A stretch of DNA of 64,000 bases from a virus, in the IMG/VR virus record IMGVR_UViG_3300025102_000018, positions 1-64,000 of that record; one strand, written 5' to 3'. Of this stretch, positions 9,815 through 20,023 are shown piece by piece. A program made the translations under genes and the position numbers. The notes below the pieces were generated by a model, which had not been told where the DNA came from, did no database searches, and saw only the letters and a list, made by a program, of their open reading frames with translations. How positions within the stretch are numbered: position 1 is the first letter of the stretch; the number at the start of each line of letters is the position of its first letter.

Positions 9815-12800
9815 ATGGGAGACGGAGCAAGATATCTACAAAAATACCAAGTTATACCTACACCCAGTGGTAAATCAGAAGGTGCCATAATAATTGATTC
9901 AGTTAGTGGTGGAACACCACCCTATGAAATAAGTGTCAGTAAACAAGGTGAATCTTCATTCCAATCAAAAAGCTTTAATCTTTATAATTTATCTGAAGGT
10001 GTTTACGAATTAAGAATACTAGACGCGTTAGGTATGCGAAATACAAATGATATTGAAATTGGGTTATCAGCTTACACACTACCCACTTATTCTGCAGCTG
10101 TAACTAATACTGCATGTACCACAGACTCTAACAAATATTGTGATATAACAATTTATTCTGCGGCTACTAACTGGGAATCTCATGAAGCTATTCTTAAATC
10201 AGCTTATTATTATAATTTATATAAAAATGGTAAAGTAGTTAGAAGTATGAGGGTAAATAGTGGGGATACTACTCAGACTTTTAGTGGTCTCACAAATGGT
10301 GAATATTATTTACAGGTAGTAGACGCGGTTCCTAACACAGAGTATTATGATAGTGGTCAAAATTTTGCTGACGCATGTTGTTCTGGGGTTAACGCAACTT
10401 ATTCAGCAAATACTTTTTTCTCTGCGATAACTTCAGCCTATACAATTAACGCTTATTTTTATCCTGGTAGATTTTGGCCTGGATGGACTTGGTCCCCATT
10501 CCCACCAACAACATATTATACAGGGTTATATAAAGATGGTATAACCAACACTAGAGAAGACATGTGGTTTTTTACAGGTAATTCTACCACGGGAATACTT
10601 GACCAAGTGGAATACACCAATTCCAACCCGAATAGTGCAAGAACTAACACAGACCGATTATGGTATTTAGGTGTTACTGGACAAACTATGTTACCAGGTG
10701 AAGATAAAGGACCAACCGGTCATACAGACCAAGGTCAAGGAGGTGAAGATTTAAGTGGAGGAACTATTACAGGACAAGATTATATAGGTACATTTTTTTA
10801 TAACCCTTATGTTGAAAAATTTATAATGTGGGGTTACAATTCAGGAGCTACTGGATTTGGTTGGATGACTGTAAACCCTACCCATAAAAATTATGACATA
10901 ATACCTTTAGTAGGTTCTAAAAACGCAGCAGGGGTAAGTTTGCCTAACCCAGTGTCAGCCGATAACGTCACTTCAATCGCTACCGTAAGAGATGCGAGAG
11001 TAGGTAGAGGTATGTTTCAGTATTCTGGTGTGGGGAGCCAAGATTTTTATAGTGTAAAAAATTGGGACACTTATGATGTAGCGGGTTGGAGTGATATTTC
11101 AAATGACCTTAACTCACAACATGATACAGGTAATCCAGCGTTACTTTTAGTTAAAAATGATTACAAACAATTTGCTTCTGGAACATCACAATCTATGTTA
11201 TCCCCATGTGAGTATTTAGATTATACTTGGGAAATAACTTATGGAAGTAGTGGTACAACACATAATACTGGTGGAATTATTTTAGCAGCTAAAACAGATG
11301 ATGAAGGTCTTTATGGCGAAAAAGGGGTTACACATCAGTTAAGTTTAGAGTTTTATAGAACTAGTGGTATGACAGTGTATTATAATAGAGCACAAAATGG
11401 TTACGCTTTCCAAAGACCCTTATACGGTCTTAGTGATGATGGGTGTGACGATTCTTTAACTCACGACTACATAACAAAAGACCCTACAAAACCAACCACA
11501 TCTTTAGATGTTGTAAGTGACTTAAATACAGAGTATGTTGGTTTAATAAGGCCCAGACCTACGGTAGTGGGTAAGAAAATAGACGAAGTTAGTTACACAA
11601 CTAATGACACAACAACAGACTCGTGCACTGATAGTGCATATAGAGAATTTGAAGACAAAGTATTAGGTGTAGATGGACCTTATAACGTGGGGAACACCAT
11701 GTCAAGCCAAGGATATATTAGAATAAAAGTTACTAGAAGTGGAAGGTTAGGTGAAGATTTTAAAATAGAAGTAACTAGAACAATGGGTAATAAAGGTGGA
11801 GCACAAGCTAACGCTAGTAAAGGTCCTGGTGACCCTAACCCCTACTATTTAACCATGGAATTTTCACTAATCGACAGTTCAACCTGGACTGGTGCAAAAT
11901 ACAGTGCTCCAAGTTGGGTAACTGGAAATGAATTATTAAAATTTTTAGGGGGTGTTAAAATAGGTTATACATGTGATACCTATCAGTCTACATGGTTTCA
12001 TCCAGAATTTACTGGAAGTTGTAGTACTATAAGTTTACCTTCAGATGAAGACCCTGGAAGTGGTACAAATCTAGGTTCCCAATCAGGGGTAACACTAACT
12101 AATGCGAGTACAAATCATGTTGTAACAACTAAAGATACGTGTAATTTTGACCCTAAATGCACACCTAAAACACCACAAATAAAACCAAGAATGCAAGGAT
12201 ACTTCCAAACATTCAGGAAACCAAATACATTTGTTTCTGGAAGTTCTAAAGATTTAAACTCACTCAAAGATTTAAAAATTTATAATTTATCTGGCGATAC
12301 ATCCGCTAAGTTTAACTTTGTTTTTACAGGTGAAACTTCTGATATAACACTAAAAAGACTTTATCCACAATTAAATATACATAGGTATGAACCACAACAA
12401 AAAAGATTTGCTTTAGTGCCTGACTACAAATATCTTATTGATAATTTAGATACTATTAGTGGTGTTACCTATGATGATTTTTATGGTATAATAACCTATG
12501 GTGCAACGTCAATAGATTATTCTGCAAGTACTTATATTCCTTTTTCCGCTTTATCTACAGGAACTTGTTATGAGTATATTGTTAAACCTAATTTTATTAG
12601 TAAGGATAAAACAACTACAGACCCTGTATGGGTAGAAATTGACCAAAATTTAGACGAAGTTAAATTTACTAGTGAAGACTCTTACTTTGTTTTAACCACA
12701 CCACCACCTAAACCACAATTAAAGATTGATGGGTTAGATTATGGTACTAATGATTCTTGTAGACTGGTACAACAAGGTTATACTGTTAGAGGAATTCCAG

Positions 12801-13681
12801 GTTTTGAATCTAATTCTGCTTTCACTTATTCAGCTATAACTTTAAATTTTGAACCTACGTCACGAATATTAGTAACAGCAAATGGTGTTCTTTTAAAACA
12901 GAGTGACAACAATTTATTCGCACAACTAAGTGGTGATACACAAAGTGGGGATTATATTATACTAAATAATAGAATTTATTTTGCTCCTAAAAGTGTACAA
13001 AATAATGATATAGTTTCTGTGGTTTATCCAGCAACTAAAGGTAAAAGTTACCATAACCAAAACTTTACAGTTGGAGCTGTGGGGACTAGTTCTGGAGCCA
13101 CCCTATATCGAAATAGTCTCTATTATTTTATTAATTTAGAATATGAAGCCGTAGGTGAAGTTGCTATAGCGATTAATGGTACAATACTAACTCAAGGTAT
13201 AGATTATACCAGAGTAGGAGAAAAACTTATACAGTTGATTAAACCTTTATATACGGATACTAATAATCTAAATAGTACTGATGTGATTAATTTATATTAT
13301 TTAACACCTTATATGGTAGTGTCTAACGCGTCAGTAAAAACACCACAATTGGTAGTCCAATACGATAAAACACTTAACTATCAAGAAGAAGTAGAATTAA
13401 ATGTTAGAGATATGTCGGGTAATACCGTACAAACTTTAACCAAAAAAATGAAATTACAGGATTATGGCACAAAAGCTTTTACATTTACTATAGAAGTTCC
13501 TCACCCAGGAACTTATACTTATAATGTGATAAGTAAACGTGAATATCCTTTATTAATAGGAAAAACATTTACACAAAATAATAGTACAAGAAACATTAAA
13601 TTTGTGATGGATAGTACAGTATTCTATTCACCATATAATTTACCAAGAAGTGCGACGGGAAGTAGTGTCACCTATTATTGA
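9815..13681 (+). CDS. Giant tail/adhesin protein with N-terminal SprB-like domain
   Basis: The protein has 1288 residues. Residues 25-75 contain GGTPPYEISVS followed by LSEGVYELRILDALG, which matches the pattern of SprB repeats (GGxPPY ... LxxGxYxxxVxDxxG) from the flavobacterial gliding adhesin SprB. A weaker second copy follows, with YYYNLYKNG and LTNGEYYLQVVDA near residues 130-175. The rest is beta-rich, with several Cys in the middle and a C-terminal region of paired beta-domains. The adhesin-like domain at the N-terminus suggests a role at the host surface. It is the last gene before the 45-base gap holding an ATATTTATA motif. Confidence 0.6.
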   Translation: MGDGARYLQKYQVIPTPSGKSEGAIIIDSVSGGTPPYEISVSKQGESSFQSKSFNLYNLSEGVYELRILDALGMRNTNDIEIGLSAYTLPTYSAAVTNTACTTDSNKYCDITIYSAATNWESHEAILKSAYYYNLYKNGKVVRSMRVNSGDTTQTFSGLTNGEYYLQVVDAVPNTEYYDSGQNFADACCSGVNATYSANTFFSAITSAYTINAYFYPGRFWPGWTWSPFPPTTYYTGLYKDGITNTREDMWFFTGNSTTGILDQVEYTNSNPNSARTNTDRLWYLGVTGQTMLPGEDKGPTGHTDQGQGGEDLSGGTITGQDYIGTFFYNPYVEKFIMWGYNSGATGFGWMTVNPTHKNYDIIPLVGSKNAAGVSLPNPVSADNVTSIATVRDARVGRGMFQYSGVGSQDFYSVKNWDTYDVAGWSDISNDLNSQHDTGNPALLLVKNDYKQFASGTSQSMLSPCEYLDYTWEITYGSSGTTHNTGGIILAAKTDDEGLYGEKGVTHQLSLEFYRTSGMTVYYNRAQNGYAFQRPLYGLSDDGCDDSLTHDYITKDPTKPTTSLDVVSDLNTEYVGLIRPRPTVVGKKIDEVSYTTNDTTTDSCTDSAYREFEDKVLGVDGPYNVGNTMSSQGYIRIKVTRSGRLGEDFKIEVTRTMGNKGGAQANASKGPGDPNPYYLTMEFSLIDSSTWTGAKYSAPSWVTGNELLKFLGGVKIGYTCDTYQSTWFHPEFTGSCSTISLPSDEDPGSGTNLGSQSGVTLTNASTNHVVTTKDTCNFDPKCTPKTPQIKPRMQGYFQTFRKPNTFVSGSSKDLNSLKDLKIYNLSGDTSAKFNFVFTGETSDITLKRLYPQLNIHRYEPQQKRFALVPDYKYLIDNLDTISGVTYDDFYGIITYGATSIDYSASTYIPFSALSTGTCYEYIVKPNFISKDKTTTDPVWVEIDQNLDEVKFTSEDSYFVLTTPPPKPQLKIDGLDYGTNDSCRLVQQGYTVRGIPGFESNSAFTYSAITLNFEPTSRILVTANGVLLKQSDNNLFAQLSGDTQSGDYIILNNRIYFAPKSVQNNDIVSVVYPATKGKSYHNQNFTVGAVGTSSGATLYRNSLYYFINLEYEAVGEVAIAINGTILTQGIDYTRVGEKLIQLIKPLYTDTNNLNSTDVINLYYLTPYMVVSNASVKTPQLVVQYDKTLNYQEEVELNVRDMSGNTVQTLTKKMKLQDYGTKAFTFTIEVPHPGTYTYNVISKREYPLLIGKTFTQNNSTRNIKFVMDSTVFYSPYNLPRSATGSSVTYY

Positions 13682-13700
13682 TAATAAAACGACAAAAATA

Positions 13701-13709
13701 ATATTTATA
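13701..13709 (+). promoter_or_regulatory. ATATTTATA motif upstream of 13727 gene
   Basis: The exact 9-mer lies 17 nt before the ATG at 13727, in a 45-base gap between two long tail genes. It is one of eleven start-proximal copies and a candidate late-promoter element that would begin the fibre transcription unit. Confidence 0.45.
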
Positions 13710-13726
13710 TAGTAAAATAGAGGATT

Positions 13727-16345
13727 ATGAGTTATATTTTAAAAGACAGTTCCCAAGGACAAATAGCGGTTAAACTAACGGATGCCGGTAGAAAAAAATT
13801 ATCTGAAGGAAGACTAAACATAGAGTTATTTCAACTAGGAGACAGTGAATACTGTTATAATTGTTACGATACTTTACCTAATTTATATGCGGGTATTAAC
13901 ATTTTGCAAGCTGAACACAATGCACAAAATTTAAACCCTGTACCAGAATTAAATAAAGGGCATGTTAAATACCCTATACCTATAAATGCTGACAGTAATT
14001 CACAAACTTTTGGTGTAGCACAAGCAAATCATAATGTTGAAGAGGTTTTTAATACCGCAACACAGAGAGGGTTTTTTACTGGAGCAACTACAGCTTGTAC
14101 CTGTGATGTAGATACCACCCTTCCATATGAAATTACTAATTGGTCAGCTAACACTACCTCTGCTTATACCTTAAACGCGAACTGGTGTTTTCCAGCATCT
14201 GCGATGAGTGGTACACAACTAGTTACTTTATTATCCTCAAGTACCTATACTGATACCGGCGCGTTTAGAGAAGCGGGTGGATATACACCAGTACAAGGAG
14301 ACATTCTAGGTATTAGATTTAATTTCTCCAGTGGAGGAACAGGTACCTGTGCTAGTGTTGTGTGTTCTGCAGCTGGACCTACACTATTTTACCAAATAAC
14401 AGATACCGTTGTAACCAATACTGCACAAACCGGAATATGGATAACCGCGACAGTAGATAGAAACGTACCTAATCTGATGCAAGCCGGGGTTTCCTATGGA
14501 GCGACACCTGGCACCTCACAAACAAATTGGAATAATATAGTATCAGGGATTACCGCAGATACGATATCCAATAATGAGGGATTCCCACGTTACTGTGCAT
14601 GTGTACAAGTATACCCCGCAGTATCTGGTGGTACCTATAGTGCTAATTCTGAAAATCCATTTTTAACCTGGTATAGTTCAGATACCCCCATACCTTATTG
14701 GTCCCCTGGGTCATTACAGTTTGAAAATAATTGTGATGTTTCGGTTGCGGATGTAAAAGTATGGAATATGAATGTACCTTGGACGGAACAGGTAGCTGGT
14801 GTAGACAGCACCAACCAAGGGTATGAATCTTATAACTACTACGGTTCTACAGGTTTTTGTGGTACAAAAGAATATCTAGGATATAAAAGTGATACAGGAC
14901 AAATAGATAGTGGTGATGTAGCTGACTTTTATAACTCAAATCAAATTAGTTCTTCATGGTATTATGATTCTTATAAACATGTAAGGACGGTTATGCCTTC
15001 ACAACAAAAAACAATTGCTATTTTTAATTATACAAATCAAACCATATCTAATTTTTATGGTGAAAAATTTGCACTTAAGAAAAATGGAACTACTACAACG
15101 GGGATAGGAGAAGCTACTAATTTTAAAATATCTTTCCCATGGTTAATGTGGCATAAAAAGAGAGTAACTGGAACAGGTTCTGGTGATGAAGGTACATTTG
15201 GGCAATGTTTTTATGTTGACCCACAAATTAACAGTGTATTCCCAGACGCTCCTAATGTAATGCAATCTAGTGTTAATGACAATATGAACGAATTTCCAGG
15301 TTTAAGGTATTATTATTTATGGGACGACAATCAAGGACCTATGATGTCATCTACCGGACAAACTACGGTAGGACCAAATCCCGTAGGAAAGGTTTGGCCT
15401 GATTTAAAAATAATAACTATTCATGATGAAGAATTAGTTGCAGCTTTATCCTATAAATCTAATAGAAGTTGGACACTTCCAGCCCCAACAGTTAAAAAAA
15501 TAAATGCTGGTACTAACTGTGTGGGTTCAGCATCTACTATAGGTGCTTTCACCAATCCAAATTCGACAATGTACCTAACGTATTTGATGGAGAGTAATAG
15601 TGGACTTACAACAGGGTTACACTGTAATTATTATATTCCAGTAGAAGGTCCAGGTCCTGGATTAACACAAGACTTAGAAATAAGGTTTGGTCAAGAATTC
15701 CCTTATTTACGACCATGGCAAGCTCAACCTACAAATGCTGATATTGGTCAAATAGATAATGATAGTCAGGCAGCGGGGATTAATTGGGGAGCATCCTCAG
15801 GGGGTACCGGATGGCAAGCTAATAAAGTGTGGTTACTATTCCAAGAAGTAATAGGTAGTGACCAACCTTCACCAAATCTATGGAAAAAAACAGAAGTTAC
15901 CCAATTAATTCCAAGTGCATACAACACTTATGGAAATCAAATTCATGGGTCAGCTATGACACAAGCGGATACAGTGTTTTACTTAACAGCAGCAAATATA
16001 GCTACCGCTACCACATATACTTTAAACGATTATATTAAAGTACCATCTGCAACAACAGAAAGTACAGAACTTCAATTTGGTGACGAGTACTTTATGTACG
16101 GTGCATTAGATACTGATATTATGGCCACAATATACGAAATGAGATATAATGTTAATATAGGTAATAACCAATTTGTAACATCTGTGAACCCTACTTGGCC
16201 TGGGGCTTCAGAAGATATAAAAATAACGGAAATTGGGTTATTTGATAATGAAAATGGCATACCTGATTTAATGGCGATAGCCAAATTCCAGTCACCAGTT
16301 ATCAGAAATTCAGCCCAACAATTTGTATTAAGTTTGGATTTCTAA
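13727..16345 (+). CDS. Tail fibre-type protein, paralogous N-terminal module and collar-fibre C-terminus
   Basis: The protein has 872 residues. Its N-terminus (VKLTDAGRKKLSEGRLNI then FQLGDSE, residues 15-45) is a diverged copy of the modules that start the next two genes (LTDYGKYLL ... FGLSDNDVDYR and LTNYGRGLL ... FGLSDIDIDYR). The C-terminal 45 residues read ITEIGLFDNENG then AIAKF and end FVLSLDF. This resembles the end of the protein at 20024 and the EIGLFD/EIALFD segment of phage tail-collar fibre proteins. The middle is Cys-, Gly- and Thr-rich. Its stop codon overlaps the next ATG (TAATG). Confidence 0.65.
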   Translation: MSYILKDSSQGQIAVKLTDAGRKKLSEGRLNIELFQLGDSEYCYNCYDTLPNLYAGINILQAEHNAQNLNPVPELNKGHVKYPIPINADSNSQTFGVAQANHNVEEVFNTATQRGFFTGATTACTCDVDTTLPYEITNWSANTTSAYTLNANWCFPASAMSGTQLVTLLSSSTYTDTGAFREAGGYTPVQGDILGIRFNFSSGGTGTCASVVCSAAGPTLFYQITDTVVTNTAQTGIWITATVDRNVPNLMQAGVSYGATPGTSQTNWNNIVSGITADTISNNEGFPRYCACVQVYPAVSGGTYSANSENPFLTWYSSDTPIPYWSPGSLQFENNCDVSVADVKVWNMNVPWTEQVAGVDSTNQGYESYNYYGSTGFCGTKEYLGYKSDTGQIDSGDVADFYNSNQISSSWYYDSYKHVRTVMPSQQKTIAIFNYTNQTISNFYGEKFALKKNGTTTTGIGEATNFKISFPWLMWHKKRVTGTGSGDEGTFGQCFYVDPQINSVFPDAPNVMQSSVNDNMNEFPGLRYYYLWDDNQGPMMSSTGQTTVGPNPVGKVWPDLKIITIHDEELVAALSYKSNRSWTLPAPTVKKINAGTNCVGSASTIGAFTNPNSTMYLTYLMESNSGLTTGLHCNYYIPVEGPGPGLTQDLEIRFGQEFPYLRPWQAQPTNADIGQIDNDSQAAGINWGASSGGTGWQANKVWLLFQEVIGSDQPSPNLWKKTEVTQLIPSAYNTYGNQIHGSAMTQADTVFYLTAANIATATTYTLNDYIKVPSATTESTELQFGDEYFMYGALDTDIMATIYEMRYNVNIGNNQFVTSVNPTWPGASEDIKITEIGLFDNENGIPDLMAIAKFQSPVIRNSAQQFVLSLDF

Positions 16346-17358
16346 TGGGATTTATAAGTACTGCGACAACGCAAACAATATATTTAAAATTTACCGACTA
16401 CGGTAAGTACCTACTAGCTACTAAAGGTTTTAGTCAAATTTTAAAATCTTTTGGGTTATCTGATAATGATGTAGATTATAGAAGGTTTAATACTGGACAT
16501 TCCTTCATTCAAACAGATGATACTAGTTTTATTGATTGTGGTGGTCCGACCCATGCTTATCCTTGTTCTGGACAAACAATACAAACTGCACCAGGAGGTC
16601 ACGGTGTAGAAAGACTTTCAGGTTGTTGTTTCCATAATTATCCATTAGAAAGAGGTGCAACATATACTATAGGTACAAACTTAAATGCAGGCGTTACAGC
16701 TATTGCTGCTGATACAGTCATAAAAGAAACGGTTTGTAATTTAGGGGTTATGAAGGGATGTAGTGTAGATGTCACAAATACTCTTATATCTGAACATTCT
16801 AAATCATGTCCCGATGAAAATTTTTCTACGTTACATTGGAATTACTCAACCCCAACACCTTCTGTATGTTTTGACCCTGGATATAATGCAACTACTTTTG
16901 GAATTGTTGCGGGCTGTGAATGTTTTGATTATAATAATGATGGTACTTGGGATACCGATATAGATATGACTACTTCCTGGATGTCCTTCAATATGTGGTC
17001 ACAAGGAATTAACGGAATGCCTATGGCAACTGGTGGTGTTTTTGGTGATATTAATGGTGATGGACAAATGAATTGTGATGACCTGGCGTATGCGTTGTGT
17101 TGTCATTGTTATAAAAACGGTACACTCCAAAACGGAACTTACCCTAGTAACAATATAAATAATTTCGTAGCGGGGTATTATAATCAGGGATGTCCTTCAC
17201 TAAGTTGTACATCACTTGGATTCCCAAATAACTGTCCACATAATGTACCGATATCAGGGCCTGGTCCTGGACCCACAATACCACCTGTAGTTAATACACC
17301 AACTGGTGGAAGTGGTGCTGGAGGTATGTCTTCTGGTGGTAGAGGAGGTGGATATTAA
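16345..17358 (+). CDS. Small tail fibre paralogue with dockerin-like Ca loops and Gly-rich tail
   Basis: The 337-residue protein begins with the shared fibre module (residues 10-55, ending FGLSDNDVDYRRF). Near residues 195-250 there are two calcium-loop-like segments, DYNNDGTWDTDID and DINGDGQMNCDD. The second matches the DxNxDGxxNxxD loop of type I dockerin repeats, so calcium binding is plausible. It ends GGMSSGGRGGGY, echoing the protein ending at 9804. Cys is abundant in the middle. It probably forms a short adhesin or fibre tip; this is inference from its modular relation to neighbouring genes. Confidence 0.6.
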   Translation: MGFISTATTQTIYLKFTDYGKYLLATKGFSQILKSFGLSDNDVDYRRFNTGHSFIQTDDTSFIDCGGPTHAYPCSGQTIQTAPGGHGVERLSGCCFHNYPLERGATYTIGTNLNAGVTAIAADTVIKETVCNLGVMKGCSVDVTNTLISEHSKSCPDENFSTLHWNYSTPTPSVCFDPGYNATTFGIVAGCECFDYNNDGTWDTDIDMTTSWMSFNMWSQGINGMPMATGGVFGDINGDGQMNCDDLAYALCCHCYKNGTLQNGTYPSNNINNFVAGYYNQGCPSLSCTSLGFPNNCPHNVPISGPGPGPTIPPVVNTPTGGSGAGGMSSGGRGGGY

Positions 17359-17429
17359 TAAGATGAAGACTAATAATATGTTTACAATAAAAAAGAACTT
17401 CGTAATAATTATATAAAAAGAATAATAAT

Positions 17430-19601
17430 ATGGGATTTGTACAATCAGCGTCAACGCAATACATACAAACTGTTTTAACTAACTATGGTAGAGGATTACT
17501 AGTCAGTGGTACAACAACAGGTCTTGGTGGTCTAACTAACTTTGTTAAAAAATTCGGTTTATCAGATATAGACATAGATTACAGACAAACAAGTTTGACA
17601 GGGCATACAGCTCAATTAGGTTTTATACCAGACGTTACAGGTGATTTATGTGATTGTTGTAATGGATTAAATGATGGGTATTTACAATCTTCTTATTTAT
17701 GCTGGCAAGGATGTAGTACTGTAACACCACAAGCTAAACAAATGTTAGTGGGTATAAAGAAAAATGCTACTACACCTATTAACTATTATGATATAGCTGA
17801 AGTAGATGTTTATTTACATGATTATTTTGCTTTATTAAAATTGGTTTCTAATTTATACGCTTATGACCAAGAATTATTCTGGAAAGGTAATTCTTTACCT
17901 AGTGCAACAGCATCAGATTTTGAAACTGAAGCTGCACAAAAACTAGGGTTAGGAGCGAGTCCTAATTCTACAACTATAGGGGGAGCATTAAAATATTTAG
18001 GTAAATCGGTAAATGAAGGTGGTTATGGTAGGGGAGTTTTCTTAGATTTTTGGGACGACACCCTAGTTTATGACCCTACTTCAGGAGCACAAACTAAAGA
18101 AAATGTAGAAATAAGTTTTGGTAGTCAGATAGATAACAATAATCACCAAATATTAGCTGGAGGAAGTTACTTATTCTCACAGGGTCCTGCGTCTACATGG
18201 AGTACACCAGGAGCACAAAACAATATGTCCCCTGACTTAGATTTTGCAAATGGAGCATATATGGATATAAGTCAATTAACCCCTAATGTTTATGGTAATA
18301 CAACCATTCAAAAAGGTGGTGTATCACCATGGACAATATCTTTTAATCATGCTACTACTTCTGGTCCTGGTCCTGGGGCAGTTTATAAAGGAGCGGGTCC
18401 TGCAGGAATAGGATTCCCAATTACAGACATTGGGTATATGGCATTACCAACATACGAAACCTACGGTCAACCAGGACCTACTGTACCCGGTTCAGCCGGT
18501 CAAGCTCAAACATGGGATAATTCTTCGGGTGTTCAATACCCTTACCCATACTGGCCAACTAGTAACCAAGACATTATAGACGCGGGAGGATTTTGGTCCA
18601 ATGAAATATATTTTATAGGTTATTCTAACCCCTACCAAATGGAAAATATGTTTGGAATCACACAACCTAATGCAACTGGAAATTGGGTTACCCCAAATGG
18701 TACATCATTACAATTTGAAATTATGGGTGACAGTAATGCCCCTCTATATCGGGCGGTTAATTATTACGTACCAACACTAAGACAACATATAATACCAAAT
18801 TCAAATGATGATACAGCAAACGGTTATTATATACCAAGACCTGAAAGTATAGCAACTCAACTGCATTCAAATAGTACTTATGATATGCCTACAGTGAGTC
18901 AAGGGCCACAAATGATTTACACACCAGCTGTAGGACACTCCCCTATGAGTACATTAGGTTATTTTGGTACCACATTAGAATACTTTCACTTGGAGACAGC
19001 GACTCACACTGGAGTAGGCACAGCAGCTCTAGGTGGAACAGTAACAGTACCTAGTACTAGTCATGTTAATTATGGGGGTAATGATGCAGCGAGTGTTTAT
19101 GGTGGTGGAGTTTATTATACTTGGTTTACTAGAAAAATGATAATGAATGATTGGTTGTTGGATGCTGTTGGAAAAAACGGTTCTATGGCATTCCCTACTT
19201 TCGCATCTGTCTTTTCCGCGAAAAGTAGTAGTAATCTGGTTAATATAGGATTTAACGCAGGGGATGTTGATGAATTTAATATTAGTATTCCAGTTACTTA
19301 TAATATCCATTCTGCTGATGACCCTACGGTTTTACCAGCACTAGTTAAAGTTAATTTTATATATAATAAAGTTGCAGCTTTACAAAGTTTAGGTTATTCA
19401 GGTGTTACAGCATCATACGGGAGTAGTCTTGTACCGTATTACCGTTTATTTGATAAAACAGAAGTTAAATTTTATGGTGAAGATGGTGATTCTTCTAATA
19501 TATCTTCTATTACTCCAGCAACTGACGCCTTCCAAGAAGATAACGGTTCAGGTAATAAGATATTTAGAAAAATACACTCTACTTCTAACCAAGTTATATA
19601 A
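17430..19601 (+). CDS. Tail fibre-type protein, third paralogue of the N-terminal module
   Basis: The protein has 723 residues. It starts MGFVQSASTQYIQ, nearly the same as MGFISTATTQTIY of the previous gene. It repeats the LTNYGRGLL and FGLSDIDIDYR elements with an insertion, so the three adjacent genes share one attachment module followed by unrelated distal parts. The body is Gly/Pro/Asn/Tyr-rich with many xGPGPG turns (near residues 310 and 345). The last 60 residues are more polar. The 71-base gap before it has no clear promoter, so it is probably co-transcribed with the upstream fibre genes. Confidence 0.6.
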   Translation: MGFVQSASTQYIQTVLTNYGRGLLVSGTTTGLGGLTNFVKKFGLSDIDIDYRQTSLTGHTAQLGFIPDVTGDLCDCCNGLNDGYLQSSYLCWQGCSTVTPQAKQMLVGIKKNATTPINYYDIAEVDVYLHDYFALLKLVSNLYAYDQELFWKGNSLPSATASDFETEAAQKLGLGASPNSTTIGGALKYLGKSVNEGGYGRGVFLDFWDDTLVYDPTSGAQTKENVEISFGSQIDNNNHQILAGGSYLFSQGPASTWSTPGAQNNMSPDLDFANGAYMDISQLTPNVYGNTTIQKGGVSPWTISFNHATTSGPGPGAVYKGAGPAGIGFPITDIGYMALPTYETYGQPGPTVPGSAGQAQTWDNSSGVQYPYPYWPTSNQDIIDAGGFWSNEIYFIGYSNPYQMENMFGITQPNATGNWVTPNGTSLQFEIMGDSNAPLYRAVNYYVPTLRQHIIPNSNDDTANGYYIPRPESIATQLHSNSTYDMPTVSQGPQMIYTPAVGHSPMSTLGYFGTTLEYFHLETATHTGVGTAALGGTVTVPSTSHVNYGGNDAASVYGGGVYYTWFTRKMIMNDWLLDAVGKNGSMAFPTFASVFSAKSSSNLVNIGFNAGDVDEFNISIPVTYNIHSADDPTVLPALVKVNFIYNKVAALQSLGYSGVTASYGSSLVPYYRLFDKTEVKFYGEDGDSSNISSITPATDAFQEDNGSGNKIFRKIHSTSNQVI

Positions 19602-19625
19602 AAATAAAAATTAAAAAAAGAAAAT

Positions 19626-20012
19626 ATGCCAACTAACGATTATTGGGACAATATGTTTAGACCAGAAATGTCACGAACCACTACACAAGGTAACCAGTTT
19701 GGTAGTTCACCAAGTGCTACAAAAATAAGTTACGTAGAAAAATGGGCCTACCCAGACGAACAATATCCTAAATTTAAAGATACTTCAGCTCAATCGACTT
19801 ATCAATTTGGTCGTTACCTTAACGAATATTATAATGCATATATTCCAGCTAGTTATATGTCATCGGTATCAGCCGGAGACGACCAACCTAGTAGAGTATT
19901 TTTCTTTCAGTTCGTAGATGATACTACATCCATACCTTCTAACTCAGTAGGGTTTCATTTTCCAGGTAGGACCAGTCTAAGCTATGACATAACTAATCAC
20001 AAATACATTTAA
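19626..20012 (+). CDS. Small structural protein, uncharacterised
   Basis: This is a 128-residue soluble protein between two fibre-type genes on the same strand, with 24- and 11-base gaps. It is aromatic- and Asp/Ser-rich, without Cys, signal peptide or repeats. I do not recognise a family. A fibre-assembly or connector role is inferred only from its location. Confidence 0.5.
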   Translation: MPTNDYWDNMFRPEMSRTTTQGNQFGSSPSATKISYVEKWAYPDEQYPKFKDTSAQSTYQFGRYLNEYYNAYIPASYMSSVSAGDDQPSRVFFFQFVDDTTSIPSNSVGFHFPGRTSLSYDITNHKYI

Positions 20013-20023
20013 AATAAAAAATT

